Origin: Mesotaenium endlicherianum
Lineage: Eukaryota > Streptophyta > Zygnematophyceae > Zygnematales > Mesotaeniaceae
Assembly (NCBI GenBank): GCA_009602735.1
Contig: WELA01009987.1
Coordinates: 1-39,385 of the forward strand
Reading direction: 5' to 3'
Length of the DNA stretch: 39,385 nucleotides
In this document: piece after piece, positions 21,236 to 31,907 of the stretch
How the letters are laid out: every line of letters starts with the position of its first letter
Position numbering within the stretch: the stretch's first letter is position 1
Notes under the pieces: model-generated
Database searches by the model: none
The model's input: the letters and a program-made list of their open reading frames with translations, nothing else
What the model was told of the DNA's origin: nothing
Translations under genes and position numbers: made by a program

Positions 21236-21256
21236 ACAAAGAAGACTGTGATATCT

Positions 21257-21268
21257 GCTCCGTTACCA
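21257..21268 (-). other. Element C primer-binding site (candidate)
   Basis: Minus strand TGGTAACGGAGC, 22 bases upstream of the gag ATG, resembles the initiator-tRNA-Met site TGGTATCAGAGC at nine of twelve positions. Six bases separate it from a possible LTR end (ATTCA). Confidence 0.5.
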
Positions 21269-21274
21269 CTAAAA

Positions 21275-21980
21275 TGAATCGACTTACCAAATAGGCGATT
21301 AACAATTAATAAAGATATTCATATCAGCAAGTAACCTTTATGGTATTTTTCGTTAACTGGTTAAACGGCAAAGGGCAACACACTAGCAGTGAATAAGACT
21401 CGTAAGTCAAATGCAAGTAAACTAGCATCAATAATGCAATCAGTGAACTCATACACAAACAAGGTTAGAAGACAGTGCATATCAATGGCTTCTCGCCTTG
21501 GATTCAGATCTCTCTCAGTAAGCTGTACAAGAGAGTTGGCCTCGTTTCCGAATGCCGAACTCGAGAGCAATGCCTAGCATATGTACATCAAATGAGTTTA
21601 CTGTTCAACGGCCAGTGCGATGGCACCGCCTACCCGGGAGTTAACCACGTTGGTAGGACCTCGGTTAACCAAATCCACCGCCATCTCCCATCATCCCAAA
21701 TAGCCATTCATCATAGGGATGTCATCTGGCCATTCATCTAACATATCGTACTTAGATGTATATCAAGGCAGTTCGCTGCTACCAAGTACGGAAGTCAACT
21801 GGCTGTCAAAGAATGTGTCAGCAAGCTGACTTAAAAGGACTTCAGCCTGCTGCTTCCGGCTGGATCATGAAACTGGTATTAAATATTAAGTCCAGCAGAC
21901 TGATTAATGACTAAAGTTCAATAGGCTGAACTATTATATTTAAATGAATATTATATCTACTAATATACTGATTCATTACA
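21275..21980 (-). repeat. Element C 5' LTR (candidate)
   Basis: Read on the minus strand the segment starts TGTAATGAATCAG at 21980, exactly where family-B pol homology resumes (21981), and ends near 21275 before the primer site, giving about 706 bp. No second copy is present, so the LTR call rests on position, the TG start and the downstream PBS and gag. No coding frame in it is convincing. Confidence 0.55.
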
Positions 21981-22979
21981 CGTGAATCCTTACAGCCTGG
22001 GCAAATGTACATCGCCGGAGGAGCAAGTAGTGGTGTCTGATCCCCTTGCTAAGAAGGAGCAGAGACCAACTGCTCAAGAGAAGAAACCTGTTGAGATGCC
22101 TGCCCAAATTAAGGCGCTGTTGGAGGAGTTCAAGTGCGTTTTTCCTGAGGAGCTACTTGCAGGATTACCTCCACAGAGAGCTATGGAGCACAAGATTGAG
22201 TTGGAAGCAGGGAGCAAGCCACCGGTGAGACCCGCCTATCGACAATCATTTGCGAAGTTGGATGAGTTGAAGAAGCAGCTGACAGAGTTATTGGAGAAGG
22301 GATTCATTCGACCCAGTAAGTCTCCATTTACAGCGCTAGTCTTATTTGTGAAGAAGAAGGATGGGACTATGAGGATGTGTGTCGACTACCGGGCACTCAA
22401 CAAGGTCACCATCAAGAACAGGTACCCACTTCGACGAGTGGACGAGTTAATTGACAGGCTTGTCGGGGCGAAGTATTTTTCCAAGATCGATTTGAGGAGT
22501 GGCTATCATTAGGTACGAATTGCGGAAGGAGACGTTTAGAAGATTGCTTTCAGGAATTGTTATGGTTTGTTCGAATTCACAGTCATGCCTTTTGGATTGA
22601 CTAATGCACCTGCTACATTCATGGGACTTATGAATAGTATCTCCAGACCCTATTTGGACCAATTTGTGGTGGTATTTTTGGACGACATCCTGATCTATTC
22701 GAAGACCTTGGAAGAGCATGTGGAGCATCTGAGGAAGGTGTTGGAGGTCTTGAGAGATCAAAAGCTGTATGGGAAGATGAGCAAGTGCAACTTGTGTCTC
22801 AAGGAGGTCAAGTTTCTTGGGCACATAGTGGGAGCTGAAGGAGTCAAGGTGGAGCAAAAGAAGGTGCAAGCAGTCAGAGATTGGCCGGTACCTGCTGATA
22901 TTCATCAACTCAGGAATTTCCTCGGCATGGCGAATTATTGTCACGTTTTATTGAAGGATTTGCCAAGGTGTGTGCACCG
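21981..22979 (+). pseudogene. Second element B RT fragment (B2)
   Basis: This duplicates 14315-15311 at high similarity (start [23 protein letters not shown] versus [14 protein letters not shown]). RT motifs: [31 protein letters not shown], then after two stops [13 protein letters not shown] and catalytic FLDD. The stops are TAG at 22510-22512 and 22537-22539; in B1 both codons are CAG, so direct comparison proves C-to-T. A one-base deletion near 22940 shifts the frame. It begins abruptly at the end of element C's LTR and lacks gag and protease. Confidence 0.9.
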
Positions 22980-23560
22980 CTCACGGACATGTTGAAGAAA
23001 CAGGAGAAGTGGCTATGGAGTGACAAGGAGCAGCAAGCTTTTGAGAAGATTAAAGAGCTGTTGACACAGGCACCTGTGTTGGCAATTGCAAGTCCAGAGC
23101 TTCCTTTCACCATCATCACGGACGCATCATACTTTGCAGTGGGAGCCATTTTTCTCCAGGACCAAGGCAAGGGATTACAACCTGTGGCATACGAGAGCAG
23201 GAAGTTGAATCCTGCTGAGCAAAATTATGCAGCACACGAGCGAGAGATGTTGGCTATTATCCAGGCTTTGAGGATTTGGCGATGTTATGTAGACGGAAGG
23301 AAGGTGTTCATCAAGACCGACCACAAGAGCTTGGAGAAGTTTATGATGCAGCCAACGTTGACACCAAGACAAGCAAGGTGGATGGAGATCTGCAACAGTT
23401 CGACCACAAGATTGAGTACTAACCTGGAAAGATCAACCCCGCAGACGCTTTATCCAGGAGGTGTGACCTCGCAGCTGTCTCAGTCATCAAGGAGAGCATG
23501 GACTTCAAGGAGAAGCTTCAGAGAGGTTATGAAGAGTGCTCAAAGTTTGTCGACGGTGGA
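22938..23560 (+). pseudogene. Element B2 RNase H
   Basis: Frame 22938-23564 has [18 protein letters not shown] (connection), then RNase H: FTIITDASYFAVGAIFLQ, QNYAAHEREMLAIIQALRIWRCYVDGRKV, FIKTDHKSLEKFM. The usual tether (RQARWMEI) is followed by a frameshift near 23395, after which the expected NPADALS text appears only in another frame. RNase H would remove the RNA strand during cDNA synthesis. Confidence 0.87.
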
Positions 23561-24920
23561 GTAGCTGAGTCCAACTCGAGCATACATAAGAAGGACGGCA
23601 TATGGTATTATGGTGATTCCAAGAGAGGGTGGTACCTGACATCAAGGAGCTACGCGACCTACTACTTGCGAAGCATCATGATTGCTTATATGCTGGACAC
23701 TTTGGAAGCGAGAAGACGGCAAGCGTGCTGAAGCGGGAGTACTATCGGAGAGATATGGACAAGGACATCGAGGAGTGGATCAAAAGTTGCGATGCATGCC
23801 AGCGTAACAAGACACCAAATCAAAAAAGGGAGGTACCTTGCAACCCCTGCCTATTCCAGAGTATCCTTGGGAGCAAATTGCTATGGACTTCATCACATCG
23901 TTACCAGTCAGTGGTCAAGGGCACGATGCAATATGGGTTGTGTCTAATCGACTCAGCAAGATGGCACACTTCATTCCCATGAAGGAGACTTGTACGGTAG
24001 CAGATGTGGCACGACTATTGTTCGATCATATTTTCAGGCTACATGGGTTGCCGAAGATGATTGTTTCAGACCCAGATCCAAGATTTACTAGCAACTTTTG
24101 GCGGTCATTGTTTACTTTGATGGGGACCAAGTTGAGTAGGAGTTGTTCCTATCATCCTCAGATAGACGGGCAGAGTGAGAGGCTCAACAAAAGAGTTTCA
24201 CTATGGAGGACCCTTCAGAGTGGGACAGGAAACTGCCAGAATTGGAGTTTGCCTACAACAACAGCATGCTGGGATCCACTAAGCAGTCACCATTCGCTAT
24301 GGTTTATGGAAGAGAAGTATATCGTCCAAGGAACATCTTGTTGGAGAAGGCCAAGGAGACTTAGGTTCCTACACACAAGCTTTTATGGAGCAGATGGCCA
24401 AGACTTGGGATATGGCGAAGACGTGTATTCGGAAGGCACAGGAGGAACAGGTCAAGTATGCCAACAAGCACAGGAGGGAAGTGTCATACCATGTGGGTGA
24501 CAAAGTATTCTTGTCAACAGAAAATTTACCTTTTACAGGCAAGAGAAAACTGCTGGCACGGTTTACAGGTCTCTTTGTGGTGCTCAAGCAGGTGAATCCA
24601 GTGACCTACAACTTGGAGCTTCCTTCGGGCTGGCGTATCCATGATGTGTTCCATGTCAGTTGTTTGCGGCTATACGTTGACCCAAATGAAGGACATCCAG
24701 GACGACTACCTACACCGCCACCACCGGTCGAGATCGATGATGTATTGGAGTATGAAGTGGAGGCGATTGTTGACGATCGACGAGTCAAGCGAGGTCAACG
24801 ATTTGTTCAAGAGTATCTGGTCAAGTGGAAGGGCTACCATGCGGACAACAACACTTGGTAGCCAGAAGCCAACTTAACTCATTGTAAGAGTAAGTTGAGA
24901 CGTTATTTGCAGAATGCGTC
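23498..24920 (+). pseudogene. Element B2 integrase and chromodomain
   Basis: Pieces in successive frames: 23498-23731 linker; 23629-23830 zinc region with HHDCLYAGHFGSEKT and CDACQRNK; 23838-24260 catalytic core with AMDFITSLP, SDPDPRFTSNFW and IDGQSERLN (D, D, E all present); 24385-24861 GPY/F-type RFTGLFVVLKQVNPVTYNLE and chromodomain EYEVEAIVDDRRV...QEYLVKWKGYHADNNTW. TAG at 24859-24861 stops the chromodomain where Glu is usual; the frame continues to about 24958. At least three frameshifts disable it. Confidence 0.88.
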
Positions 24921-24936
24921 GAGGACGTCGCATCTT

Positions 24937-24950
24937 GAGGAGGGGGATGA
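24937..24950 (+). other. Element B polypurine tract
   Basis: GAGGAGGGGGATGA directly precedes the 3' LTR start TGTAAGG. Confidence 0.85.
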
Positions 24951-25227
24951 TGTAAGGTCATAGGTTTTATGAAGTGCATTTTTATTTTCATAAGAGTATG
25001 TTTTGATTGTAAAGTAGTGTAGAGTATGTTTTTGTGGTCTTTTCGATATAAAGTTCATCGAATTTGGTCAAGTATTGAGAGAGTTATGGATTTCCGAAGT
25101 TTGATTAGTTTTGAGGTCGGTTGACGACTGTCCTTAATTTGCGGTGAGCGCGACGGTCGGATTGACCGACAACGTCGAGCGATCTGGCCCGTTAGAAAGG
25201 ACTCGAACCTTCACGTAAGTTCGGCTG
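24951..25227 (+). repeat. Element B 3' LTR, first part
   Basis: Matches 11913-12190 and stops at TTCGGCTG, where element D starts. The remainder resumes at 31913 after the duplicated GGCTG. Confidence 0.92.
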
Positions 25228-25730
25228 TGTAGTGATTTGAGTTATTATATATTAGTTCGCATATATTTTAATGTTTTCAAATATATTTGGAGTAGTATTG
25301 TGTGGAGTCAAGTGTGAATAGGTACTCTAGTAACTTGGTTCATGTCCTTTGAACCTTCCAAGGCATTTTCGAAGTTAGAGGAAAGACCTAGAAGAACTCC
25401 ATGTGGCAAAAGTCAGATGTGCCATTTTTAGGTCAAAAGGACATGTGTACATTATTCTAGAAAGAGGTGGCAAGTTTTGGGATGTGTTGGGTGCCAACAC
25501 ATCAACATACACCTTCCTAGAAATTACTTATGTAGCAAGTATATAAACAAGAGCTAGAACATAGAAAGACATTCCAGAATCACTCTTGTACTTGCCAAAA
25601 TCCAGAAATATATTAACTTTCAAGAAGCCATCTCTCTTTCAAGAAGCTACCACTTGTGTTCAAAGATCCTTGTCTTGAATAGATAAAGTATTCTGTTTTA
25701 CTAAGTACTTTATCTATCTGTTTCACTACA
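25228..25730 (+). repeat. Element D 5' LTR
   Basis: 503 bp from TGTAGTGATTTGAG to TTTCACTACA. A TATA box TATATAAA begins at 25539-25540; transcription is expected about 30 bp downstream. Identical to the 3' LTR except for four positions seen by eye. Confidence 0.95.
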
Positions 25731-25731
25731 G

Positions 25732-25747
25732 TGGTATCGGAGCTAGG
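25732..25747 (+). other. Element D primer-binding site
   Basis: TGGTATCGGAGCTAGG, one base after the LTR, nearly the plant initiator-tRNA-Met site (TGGTATCAGAGC). Confidence 0.9.
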
Positions 25748-25767
25748 CACTTTGGTAGCACAAGAAG

Positions 25768-27048
25768 ATGGCCGATCCTCAAGACCAACAGCAAGCTTTC
25801 GAAGGAAGCCCTTCCTCTCCAAGACACCCTCCTCCAGCGCCGATGGGAGAGCCCACTCAAGAAAATCTGCAACAACAAGAAGCACCACAAGTAGGAGCAC
25901 ACCCTCCTCCAGCGTCCATGGGAGAGCCTACTCAAAGAAATCTGCAACAACAAGAAGCACCACAAGGAGGAGCACCGTCAAATCCCGTGGCAGCCGCTAT
26001 AGCAAAGTTGACCCCACCACAAGGAGTTCCCGCAAATGAGTGGGCAGCCTTCCTAATGACCGTCCACAACCAAGTGGGCTTGGCCACCTATGAAGCAACC
26101 GTGCAAGCGTCAAGAGAAGCTATGGCTGCCATGGTTGCCCCTATTGCGAGCAATGCTCAAAATCCAGCCCCGGCTCAAGCGCCTCCACAAGAGCCAACGA
26201 GAGCAAGGAAACTCATCAAGCCCGGCAAACCCGACACTTTCAACCCCGGGAAAGGTGCCAACCTGAATTTATGGCTCTACCAAGTGGAGACGTACCTCGC
26301 GTTCCTTGAAGTACCCGAGGAGGACTACGTTCCCTTTGCCGTTACCTTACTTAGAGGAGCAGCAACATCATGGTGGCGTAACTATCAAGCGGCTATATAT
26401 CAAGCTATGGCGCACCCCATGCTCGGCCAAGAGCCCCCACCATCATATGCAAGATGGGCAGATTTTCGTGAGGCCCTCAAGAAGCAATTCATGCCCATCA
26501 ATGCGGAGAAGATTGCCCGAGGAAAGCTCCACCATCTCAAGCAAACGACGTCCGTTCAAGAGTATACATCCAGATTTCACGCCCTCACTCTTGAGATCCC
26601 CAACATGTCTCTCGAGGAGAAGATTGACCGTTACATCTTTGGCCTCAAACCCAAGGTGGCAAAGGAAGTGGAGTTACGCGACTTGACGGACTTCTCAAAG
26701 ATCATTGAAGTGGCCCAAAAGGTGGATACCTTGGATTTCAAGCACTCCGTGCCTTCATCTTCACGGGTACCGACGACGCGGGTGTACGCAGCCCCTTCCA
26801 CATCCGAATCTGGACCCACACCCATGGAAATCGGAGTTATTAAAAGGGACCCCGCGGCTGCCCGGAAGAGTGGAAGACCCTCCAATGACACTTATGATGC
26901 AAGAAACCAGCAAGGAGTGAAAGCAAGACTCTCCCCGGCTGAAAAAGAAGCTCTCATGACGGCTGGACTATGCTTCTATTGCAAGGAAAAGGGCCATCGT
27001 GCACTTTCATGCCCCAAAAAGTTGTCAAAAAACGGACAGCGCCGGTAG
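25768..27048 (+). CDS. gag: Element D Gag
   Basis: An open frame of 426 codons starts at the first ATG after the PBS. The N-terminus (residues 20-70) contains two copies of a 25-residue proline/glutamine repeat ([11 protein letters not shown]... and [11 protein letters not shown]...). The capsid-like core (about 150-310) has [25 protein letters not shown] text, [42 protein letters not shown] and [13 protein letters not shown]. The CCHC zinc knuckle [14 protein letters not shown] is intact near residue 410. Gag builds the cytoplasmic particle and binds genomic RNA. The stop at 27046-27048 lies inside the hairpin of the frameshift signal; pol overlaps in the -1 frame. Length is typical of Ty3/gypsy gag. 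Confidence 0.93.
   Translation: MADPQDQQQAFEGSPSSPRHPPPAPMGEPTQENLQQQEAPQVGAHPPPASMGEPTQRNLQQQEAPQGGAPSNPVAAAIAKLTPPQGVPANEWAAFLMTVHNQVGLATYEATVQASREAMAAMVAPIASNAQNPAPAQAPPQEPTRARKLIKPGKPDTFNPGKGANLNLWLYQVETYLAFLEVPEEDYVPFAVTLLRGAATSWWRNYQAAIYQAMAHPMLGQEPPPSYARWADFREALKKQFMPINAEKIARGKLHHLKQTTSVQEYTSRFHALTLEIPNMSLEEKIDRYIFGLKPKVAKEVELRDLTDFSKIIEVAQKVDTLDFKHSVPSSSRVPTTRVYAAPSTSESGPTPMEIGVIKRDPAAARKSGRPSNDTYDARNQQGVKARLSPAEKEALMTAGLCFYCKEKGHRALSCPKKLSKNGQRR
25826..25975 (+). repeat. 75-bp tandem duplication in element D gag
   Basis: Two adjacent copies (25826-25900 and 25901-25975), each beginning ACCCTCCTCCAGCG, keep the reading frame and differ at a few positions. Confidence 0.85.
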
Positions 27049-30000
27049 GCCAGGAGCCTACCACCCCAAGACCCACTTCACGAGAAGGCAACACGCCAAG
27101 TGAGGTGGAGACCCCCGTTGAAGACGACGTTCCAGCCCCAATGAGTTTGAGAGGTTACCTTGGAGGAGAGAAGGTCCACATCTTGGTGGATAGCGGAGCT
27201 CAAGGCAACTTCATTGCTGCAGATTTTGCCACCAAGCACGGTATTACTATGCGAACTCTTGACCACGACGAGGAGATTATGATGCCCGATGGATTCTCCT
27301 ATACTACCCCTTCCAAGAAGACGTACCCCTTGGCACTCTCTATCAAGTCCTTCAAGGATAGAGTAGTGTTCTCCCCCATGCAATTGGGCAAGTACGACGT
27401 CATCCTAGGGACGCCTTGGTTGACCAAGCACAACCCCCAAGTTGATTGGAGGACCGGTACTATCAAGATCAAGAATGACATCACTTCAAGAATCTGTATT
27501 TTGCGCGCAATCCAGAATATCCAGACCCAAGACATCCAGAAGCCGGCACACGAGATACTATTGTCCGCCCTCCAACTCAAGAGACTTGTGAGGAAGGGAC
27601 ACGAGCTTCTTTTGGCCTTGATCACGCCAAAAGACATCAAGAAAGACATCGAGAGTCAAGAAGGCAGCCCCGTTCCCAAGGAGATACAAGAAGTCTTTGA
27701 GGACTACAAAGAAGTGTTCTCCCCGGAATTGCCCAAGGGCCTACCCCCCAAAAGATTCGTAGACCACAAGATAGAGTTGGAGCCCGGAAGCAAGCCCATC
27801 TCTCGGCCTACGTTCAAAATGTCATACACGGAGCTAGACGAAGTCAAGAAGCAAATCAAGGAGCTACTGGAGCATGGCTTCATTCGACCTAGCAAGTCGC
27901 CATTTGGAGCCCCGGTGCTATTTGTCAAGAAGAAAGATGGTACCTTGAGGATGTGTGTGGACTATCGCGCCCTCAACAAGATCACCATCAAGAATCGATA
28001 CCCGCTGCCGCGCATGGATGAGCTCATGGACCGGCTGGTTGGAGCCAAGTACTTCACGAAGATTGACTTACGGAGCGGCTACCACCAGATTCGCATCGCA
28101 GAACCGGACATAGAGAAGACGGCATTCAGGACAAGATATGGACATTTTGAGTTCATGGTCCTGCCATTTGGACTCACCAACGCGCCAGCAACTTTCATGA
28201 CTATGATGAACACCATATTTCAGCCCATGTTGGACAGATTTGTGGTGGTATTCATCGATGACATCCTTATCTACAGCAAGACCCTTGAAGAGCATGCGAG
28301 ACACTTGAAAGAAGTCCTTGAAGTATTGAAGCAAAACAAGCTGTTTGCGAAGGAGTCAAAATGCGAGTTTGCCAAACAAGAAGTGGAGTTCCTAGGTCTC
28401 CACGTGACTGCTGATGGCATCAAGATAGACCCCAAGAAGACCACGGTGGTGGAGGAATGGCCAACCCCCACGACCAAGAAAGAACTCCAGTCATTCTTGG
28501 GATTTGCCAATTGGTACAGAAAATTCATCCAAGGCTTCTCGCACATAGCAGCCCCCCTGACAGATCTACTCAAGAAGGACAGGCTATATACATGGACCGA
28601 GAAAGAGGAAGAGGCATTTCAAGAGTTAAAGCGAAGATTGACCACATCCCCGGTGCTCACACTCCCAAGTCCAAACCCAGATTGGCCCTTCCACGTCATC
28701 ACCGATGCATCTTCCTATGCAATAGGAGCAATCCTGCTTCAAGACCAAGGCAAGGGACTGCAGCCCATCGCCTACGAGTCAAGGAAGCTAAATCCAGCCG
28801 AGCAAAATTATACAACCACGGAGCGAGAGGCATTGGCGATTGTACATGCCTTGAAGGTTTGGCGCTGCTACGTTGAAGGACGCAAAGTACTGGTCACCAC
28901 GGACCACGAGGCGTTAAAGCACCTCCAGACGCAGCCGTATCTCTCAAGGAGACAAGCAAGATGGAGCGGATACTTGCAACAATACAACATCACGATTCAG
29001 TACCAGCCCGGCAAGACAAACCCGGCTGACCCCCTCTCAAGACTGCAATTAAATGCAGTGATGGTATCCCTGAAGACAGATCTGGAAGCTCGATTTTCAG
29101 CCGCCTATGAAAGAGACCCTTACTACAAGAACGGAGAAGCAGCCTTGGACCCATGCAAGAAGCAAGAAGGCAATTATTGGGTGAGGCAAGATACGGGCCA
29201 GAGATGTGTTCCTAATGACTTAGACCTCCGGCTCTTGCTTCTACGAGAAGCACACGACAACCCTCTTGGAGGACACTTTGGAATCCTAAGGACCACGGGC
29301 GTTCTAGCTAGGACTTATTGTTGGCCAGGCATGTCTAAGCAAGTCAAGGAGTACTGCAGGAGCTGTGACACATGCCAAAGAATCAAGCCATCATCGCAAA
29401 AGGCGGGAGGACTCCTCCAACCACTACCAATCCCCGAAAGACAATGGACGGACATCTCAATGGACCTTATCGTGGACTTGCCCGTGACACCTCGAGGCCA
29501 TAATGCAATACTCACGGTGGTGGACAGACTTACCAAGATGGCTCATTTTATTCCCACGACGACTAAGGCTACAGCACCACAACTTGCAAGACTCATCTTT
29601 GACAACATCTTCCGACTCCATGGACTACCATCAAGAATTGTGTCAGATAGAGATCCAAGATTCACAAGCCATTTCTGGAAAAATCTCTTCAAGAACTTGG
29701 GTACATCGCTGGATATGTCTACTGCCTACCACCCACAATCAGATGGGCAAACCGAGCGTATGAATCGTACCCTAAAGACCTCTCTAAAGGCCTACGTGTC
29801 TACCCTCGAGCAAGACTGGGACATGTACTTGACCCCCCTCGAGTTTGCCTACAACAACACTACGCAGGCCTCTACCCAAGAGTCCCCATTCTTCCTCAAC
29901 TATGGCTTCCATCCGACCACGCCACTGAGCTTCACGGCTGGCCATGATGAAGTACCTGCAGCCACAGATTTTATGGAGACATTAGAAGCAGCCCTTACAG

Positions 30001-30635
30001 CAGCGAAGAAAGCTCTACAACACGCGCAAGATGCTCAAGCAAGAGTGGCGAACAGATCCAGAAGAGAAATTACGTACAGAGTGGGTGACAACGTGTTACT
30101 ATCATCCAAGAACATTTCCCTGAACAACAGGCCTGCCGGCAGCAAGTTCTCTCCCAAGTATTTGGGACCCTTCAAGATTATCCAGCAAGTCAACCCCGTT
30201 GCTTTCAAGCTAGAACTTCCCCAGACTATGCACATCGACCCCGTATTCCACGCTTCCCTCTTCAAGCCATATGTGCAACCCGACAACAAGTTCCCAGGAC
30301 GTGTGACAACCCCACCAGCCCCAACAATAGTGGATGATCATTTGGAGTACGAAGTGGAAGACATAGTGGCTATGAGAAATTTCAGGAGACAGCAGCAATA
30401 CTTGATCAAGTGGAAAGGATATCCAGATTCGGAGAATAGTTGGGTGGCGGCGCACTACCTTGACAAAGTTCAGAGAAAGTTGAAGCGCTTCCATGCCGCC
30501 AACCCCCATCTTGGACCAGCCCCAAGTCTCTCTACTAGAAGCCCGAAGACTTCAGGGAGGCAGCCTGCCACCATCAAGAAGCAGCAGAAGACCCCTTGGA
30601 GGCAGCCTGCAAGAACAAGAAAGAGGAAAAATTGA
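26970..30635 (+). CDS. pol: Element D Pol (PR-RT-RNaseH-IN-chromodomain)
   Basis: The open frame is 1,221 codons; real translation enters by frameshift near codon 20, so the first ATG is not the start. In order: retropepsin with [11 protein letters not shown] (DSG 74-76) and [10 protein letters not shown] (about 250-450) with D366 in [10 protein letters not shown] and FIDD 428-431; RNase H (570-690) with D579, E620 and D645; integrase zinc region (H762, H769, C799, C802); core with D832, D893 and E929 (35 residues between the last two); GPY/F module ([19 protein letters not shown], ~1064-1082); chromodomain (~1126-1170, [13 protein letters not shown]...YLIKWKGY...NSWV). The tail is very basic, with RQPA repeated and RKRKN at the end, resembling a nuclear-localisation signal. 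It would copy the RNA and integrate it, guided by chromatin. No break found. Confidence 0.95.
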   Translation: MLLLQGKGPSCTFMPQKVVKKRTAPVGQEPTTPRPTSREGNTPSEVETPVEDDVPAPMSLRGYLGGEKVHILVDSGAQGNFIAADFATKHGITMRTLDHDEEIMMPDGFSYTTPSKKTYPLALSIKSFKDRVVFSPMQLGKYDVILGTPWLTKHNPQVDWRTGTIKIKNDITSRICILRAIQNIQTQDIQKPAHEILLSALQLKRLVRKGHELLLALITPKDIKKDIESQEGSPVPKEIQEVFEDYKEVFSPELPKGLPPKRFVDHKIELEPGSKPISRPTFKMSYTELDEVKKQIKELLEHGFIRPSKSPFGAPVLFVKKKDGTLRMCVDYRALNKITIKNRYPLPRMDELMDRLVGAKYFTKIDLRSGYHQIRIAEPDIEKTAFRTRYGHFEFMVLPFGLTNAPATFMTMMNTIFQPMLDRFVVVFIDDILIYSKTLEEHARHLKEVLEVLKQNKLFAKESKCEFAKQEVEFLGLHVTADGIKIDPKKTTVVEEWPTPTTKKELQSFLGFANWYRKFIQGFSHIAAPLTDLLKKDRLYTWTEKEEEAFQELKRRLTTSPVLTLPSPNPDWPFHVITDASSYAIGAILLQDQGKGLQPIAYESRKLNPAEQNYTTTEREALAIVHALKVWRCYVEGRKVLVTTDHEALKHLQTQPYLSRRQARWSGYLQQYNITIQYQPGKTNPADPLSRLQLNAVMVSLKTDLEARFSAAYERDPYYKNGEAALDPCKKQEGNYWVRQDTGQRCVPNDLDLRLLLLREAHDNPLGGHFGILRTTGVLARTYCWPGMSKQVKEYCRSCDTCQRIKPSSQKAGGLLQPLPIPERQWTDISMDLIVDLPVTPRGHNAILTVVDRLTKMAHFIPTTTKATAPQLARLIFDNIFRLHGLPSRIVSDRDPRFTSHFWKNLFKNLGTSLDMSTAYHPQSDGQTERMNRTLKTSLKAYVSTLEQDWDMYLTPLEFAYNNTTQASTQESPFFLNYGFHPTTPLSFTAGHDEVPAATDFMETLEAALTAAKKALQHAQDAQARVANRSRREITYRVGDNVLLSSKNISLNNRPAGSKFSPKYLGPFKIIQQVNPVAFKLELPQTMHIDPVFHASLFKPYVQPDNKFPGRVTTPPAPTIVDDHLEYEVEDIVAMRNFRRQQQYLIKWKGYPDSENSWVAAHYLDKVQRKLKRFHAANPHLGPAPSLSTRSPKTSGRQPATIKKQQKTPWRQPARTRKRKN
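27027..27062 (+). promoter_or_regulatory. -1 ribosomal frameshift signal, element D gag/pol
   Basis: The heptamer A AAA AAC (27027-27033) lies in the gag frame as TCA AAA AAC. Ten bases downstream is a perfect 7-bp hairpin: GGTAGGC (27044-27050), loop CAGGA, GCCTACC (27056-27062). A -1 slip gives KKRTAPVGQ and enters pol. The gag stop TAG is within the stem. Heptamer plus stem is the canonical arrangement; the spacer is slightly longer than the usual 5-9 nt. Confidence 0.85.
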
Positions 30636-31394
30636 CATTAGACACTCTTCTCTTCTCGCAGTTTCTGGACAGAAAACTAAAACTGCTACTGGTAATAGGT
30701 CTCTGCATAATAAATTCTGAAAATTTACCTGGCTGTAGTCCATGAGTAGCCGGTCATTTAGAGTCCAAGTTTGCTCAATTTGGAGCACTGGTGAGAGAGA
30801 TATGATGCTCTAAGTAGAAGGGGGTCAGGCTGCTGGCATTGTTAGGACAGAATATGCCTTCTGACATTGTGCCTTCCCCTGAACTTGGAATGCTCTGAAA
30901 CTCAAGACTCTGGTAGAACATCTTACAGCGCCCAGTTTGAGACTTAGTTTGCAGAATTTGGAGAAGTATAGAAGGACTTATGATTTTCAGAAGTTTCTGC
31001 ACAGATTTGGAGGAGTGCCTACTCTCTCAGCTCTCAACGACACTCCAGAAATGAGAATGCTCTCAAATTTGGTGACCCGGTAGAGTTCTCCGACGCGGTC
31101 CGTCTGGCACTCGAATTTTCAGATTTGGAGCAGTTCTGTGGCCGCTATGAATTTTTGAATTCGTGGCAGATTCTGGGCCAACTTGTACAATTTTCTTTAT
31201 CATTAAGGAGTAGGCTAGCCAATAAGGTCACACCACCTACGACCTTGCCTAGTCTACCTTACATGTGTAGCACCTGACTTGGCGCCTTTGACTAGTCCTC
31301 TTCACATGTGTGGCATCTGACTTGAAACTGTTGACTAGTTTGCTCCACATGTGTAAGACCTGACTTGACGCGCCGAGACGTCGCTTTTTCTATC
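30636..31394 (+). other. Element D 3' untranslated region
   Basis: About 760 bp between pol and the PPT without a convincing gene. Loosely repeated motifs of the type 'AATTTGGAG' recur at roughly 30778, 30957, 31010 and 31125. The last 125 bases are a 43-bp tandem repeat, listed separately. Confidence 0.7.
31261..31385 (+). repeat. 43-bp tandem repeat, element D 3' UTR
   Basis: Three imperfect units start ACATGTGT at 31261, 31304 and 31347, each continuing with 'CTGACTTG' and, in the first two, 'TTGACTAGT'. Just upstream of the PPT. Confidence 0.8.
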
Positions 31395-31404
31395 GGGGGG
31401 GTGA
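31395..31404 (+). other. Element D polypurine tract
   Basis: GGGGGGGTGA immediately precedes the 3' LTR. Confidence 0.85.
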
Positions 31405-31907
31405 TGTAGTGATTTGAGTTATTATATATTAGTTTGCATATATTTTAATGTTTTCAAATATATTTGGAGTAGTATTGTGTGGAGTCAAGTGTGAATAGGT
31501 ACTCTAGTAACTTGGTTCATGTCCTTTGAACCTTCCAAGGCATTTTCGAAGTTAGAGGAAAGACCTAGAAGAACTCCATGTGGCAAAAGTCAAATGTGCC
31601 ATTTTTAGGTCAAAAGGACATGTGTACATTATTCTAGAAAGAGGTGGCAAGTTTTGGGATGTGTTGGGTGCCAACACATCAACATACACCTTCCTAGAAA
31701 TTACTTATGTAGCAAGTATATAAACAAGAGCTAGAACATAGAAAGACATTGGAGAATCACTCTTGTACTTGCCAAAATCCAGAAATATATTAACTTTCAA
31801 GAAGCCATCTCTCTTTCAAGAAGCTACCACTTGTGTTCAAAGATCCTTGTCTTGAATAGATAAAGTATTCTGTTTTACTAAGTACTTTATCTATCTGTTT
31901 CACTACA
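31405..31907 (+). repeat. Element D 3' LTR
   Basis: 503 bp, the same length as the 5' LTR. Differences seen: C/T in AGTT(C/T)GCAT, G/A in GTCA(G/A)ATG, and CC/GG in ATT(CC/GG)AG. Confidence 0.95.

Larger units (their letters stand above)
25228..31907 (+). mobile_element. Element D: intact, young Ty3/gypsy chromovirus
   Basis: A complete 6,680-bp element with two 503-bp LTRs, PBS, open gag, open pol and PPT, flanked by the perfect duplication GGCTG (25223-25227 and 31908-31912). By eye the LTRs differ at only four positions. It lies in element B's 3' LTR. All hallmark residues of gag knuckle, protease, RT, RNase H, integrase and chromodomain are present, so it is potentially autonomous. Confidence 0.95.
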
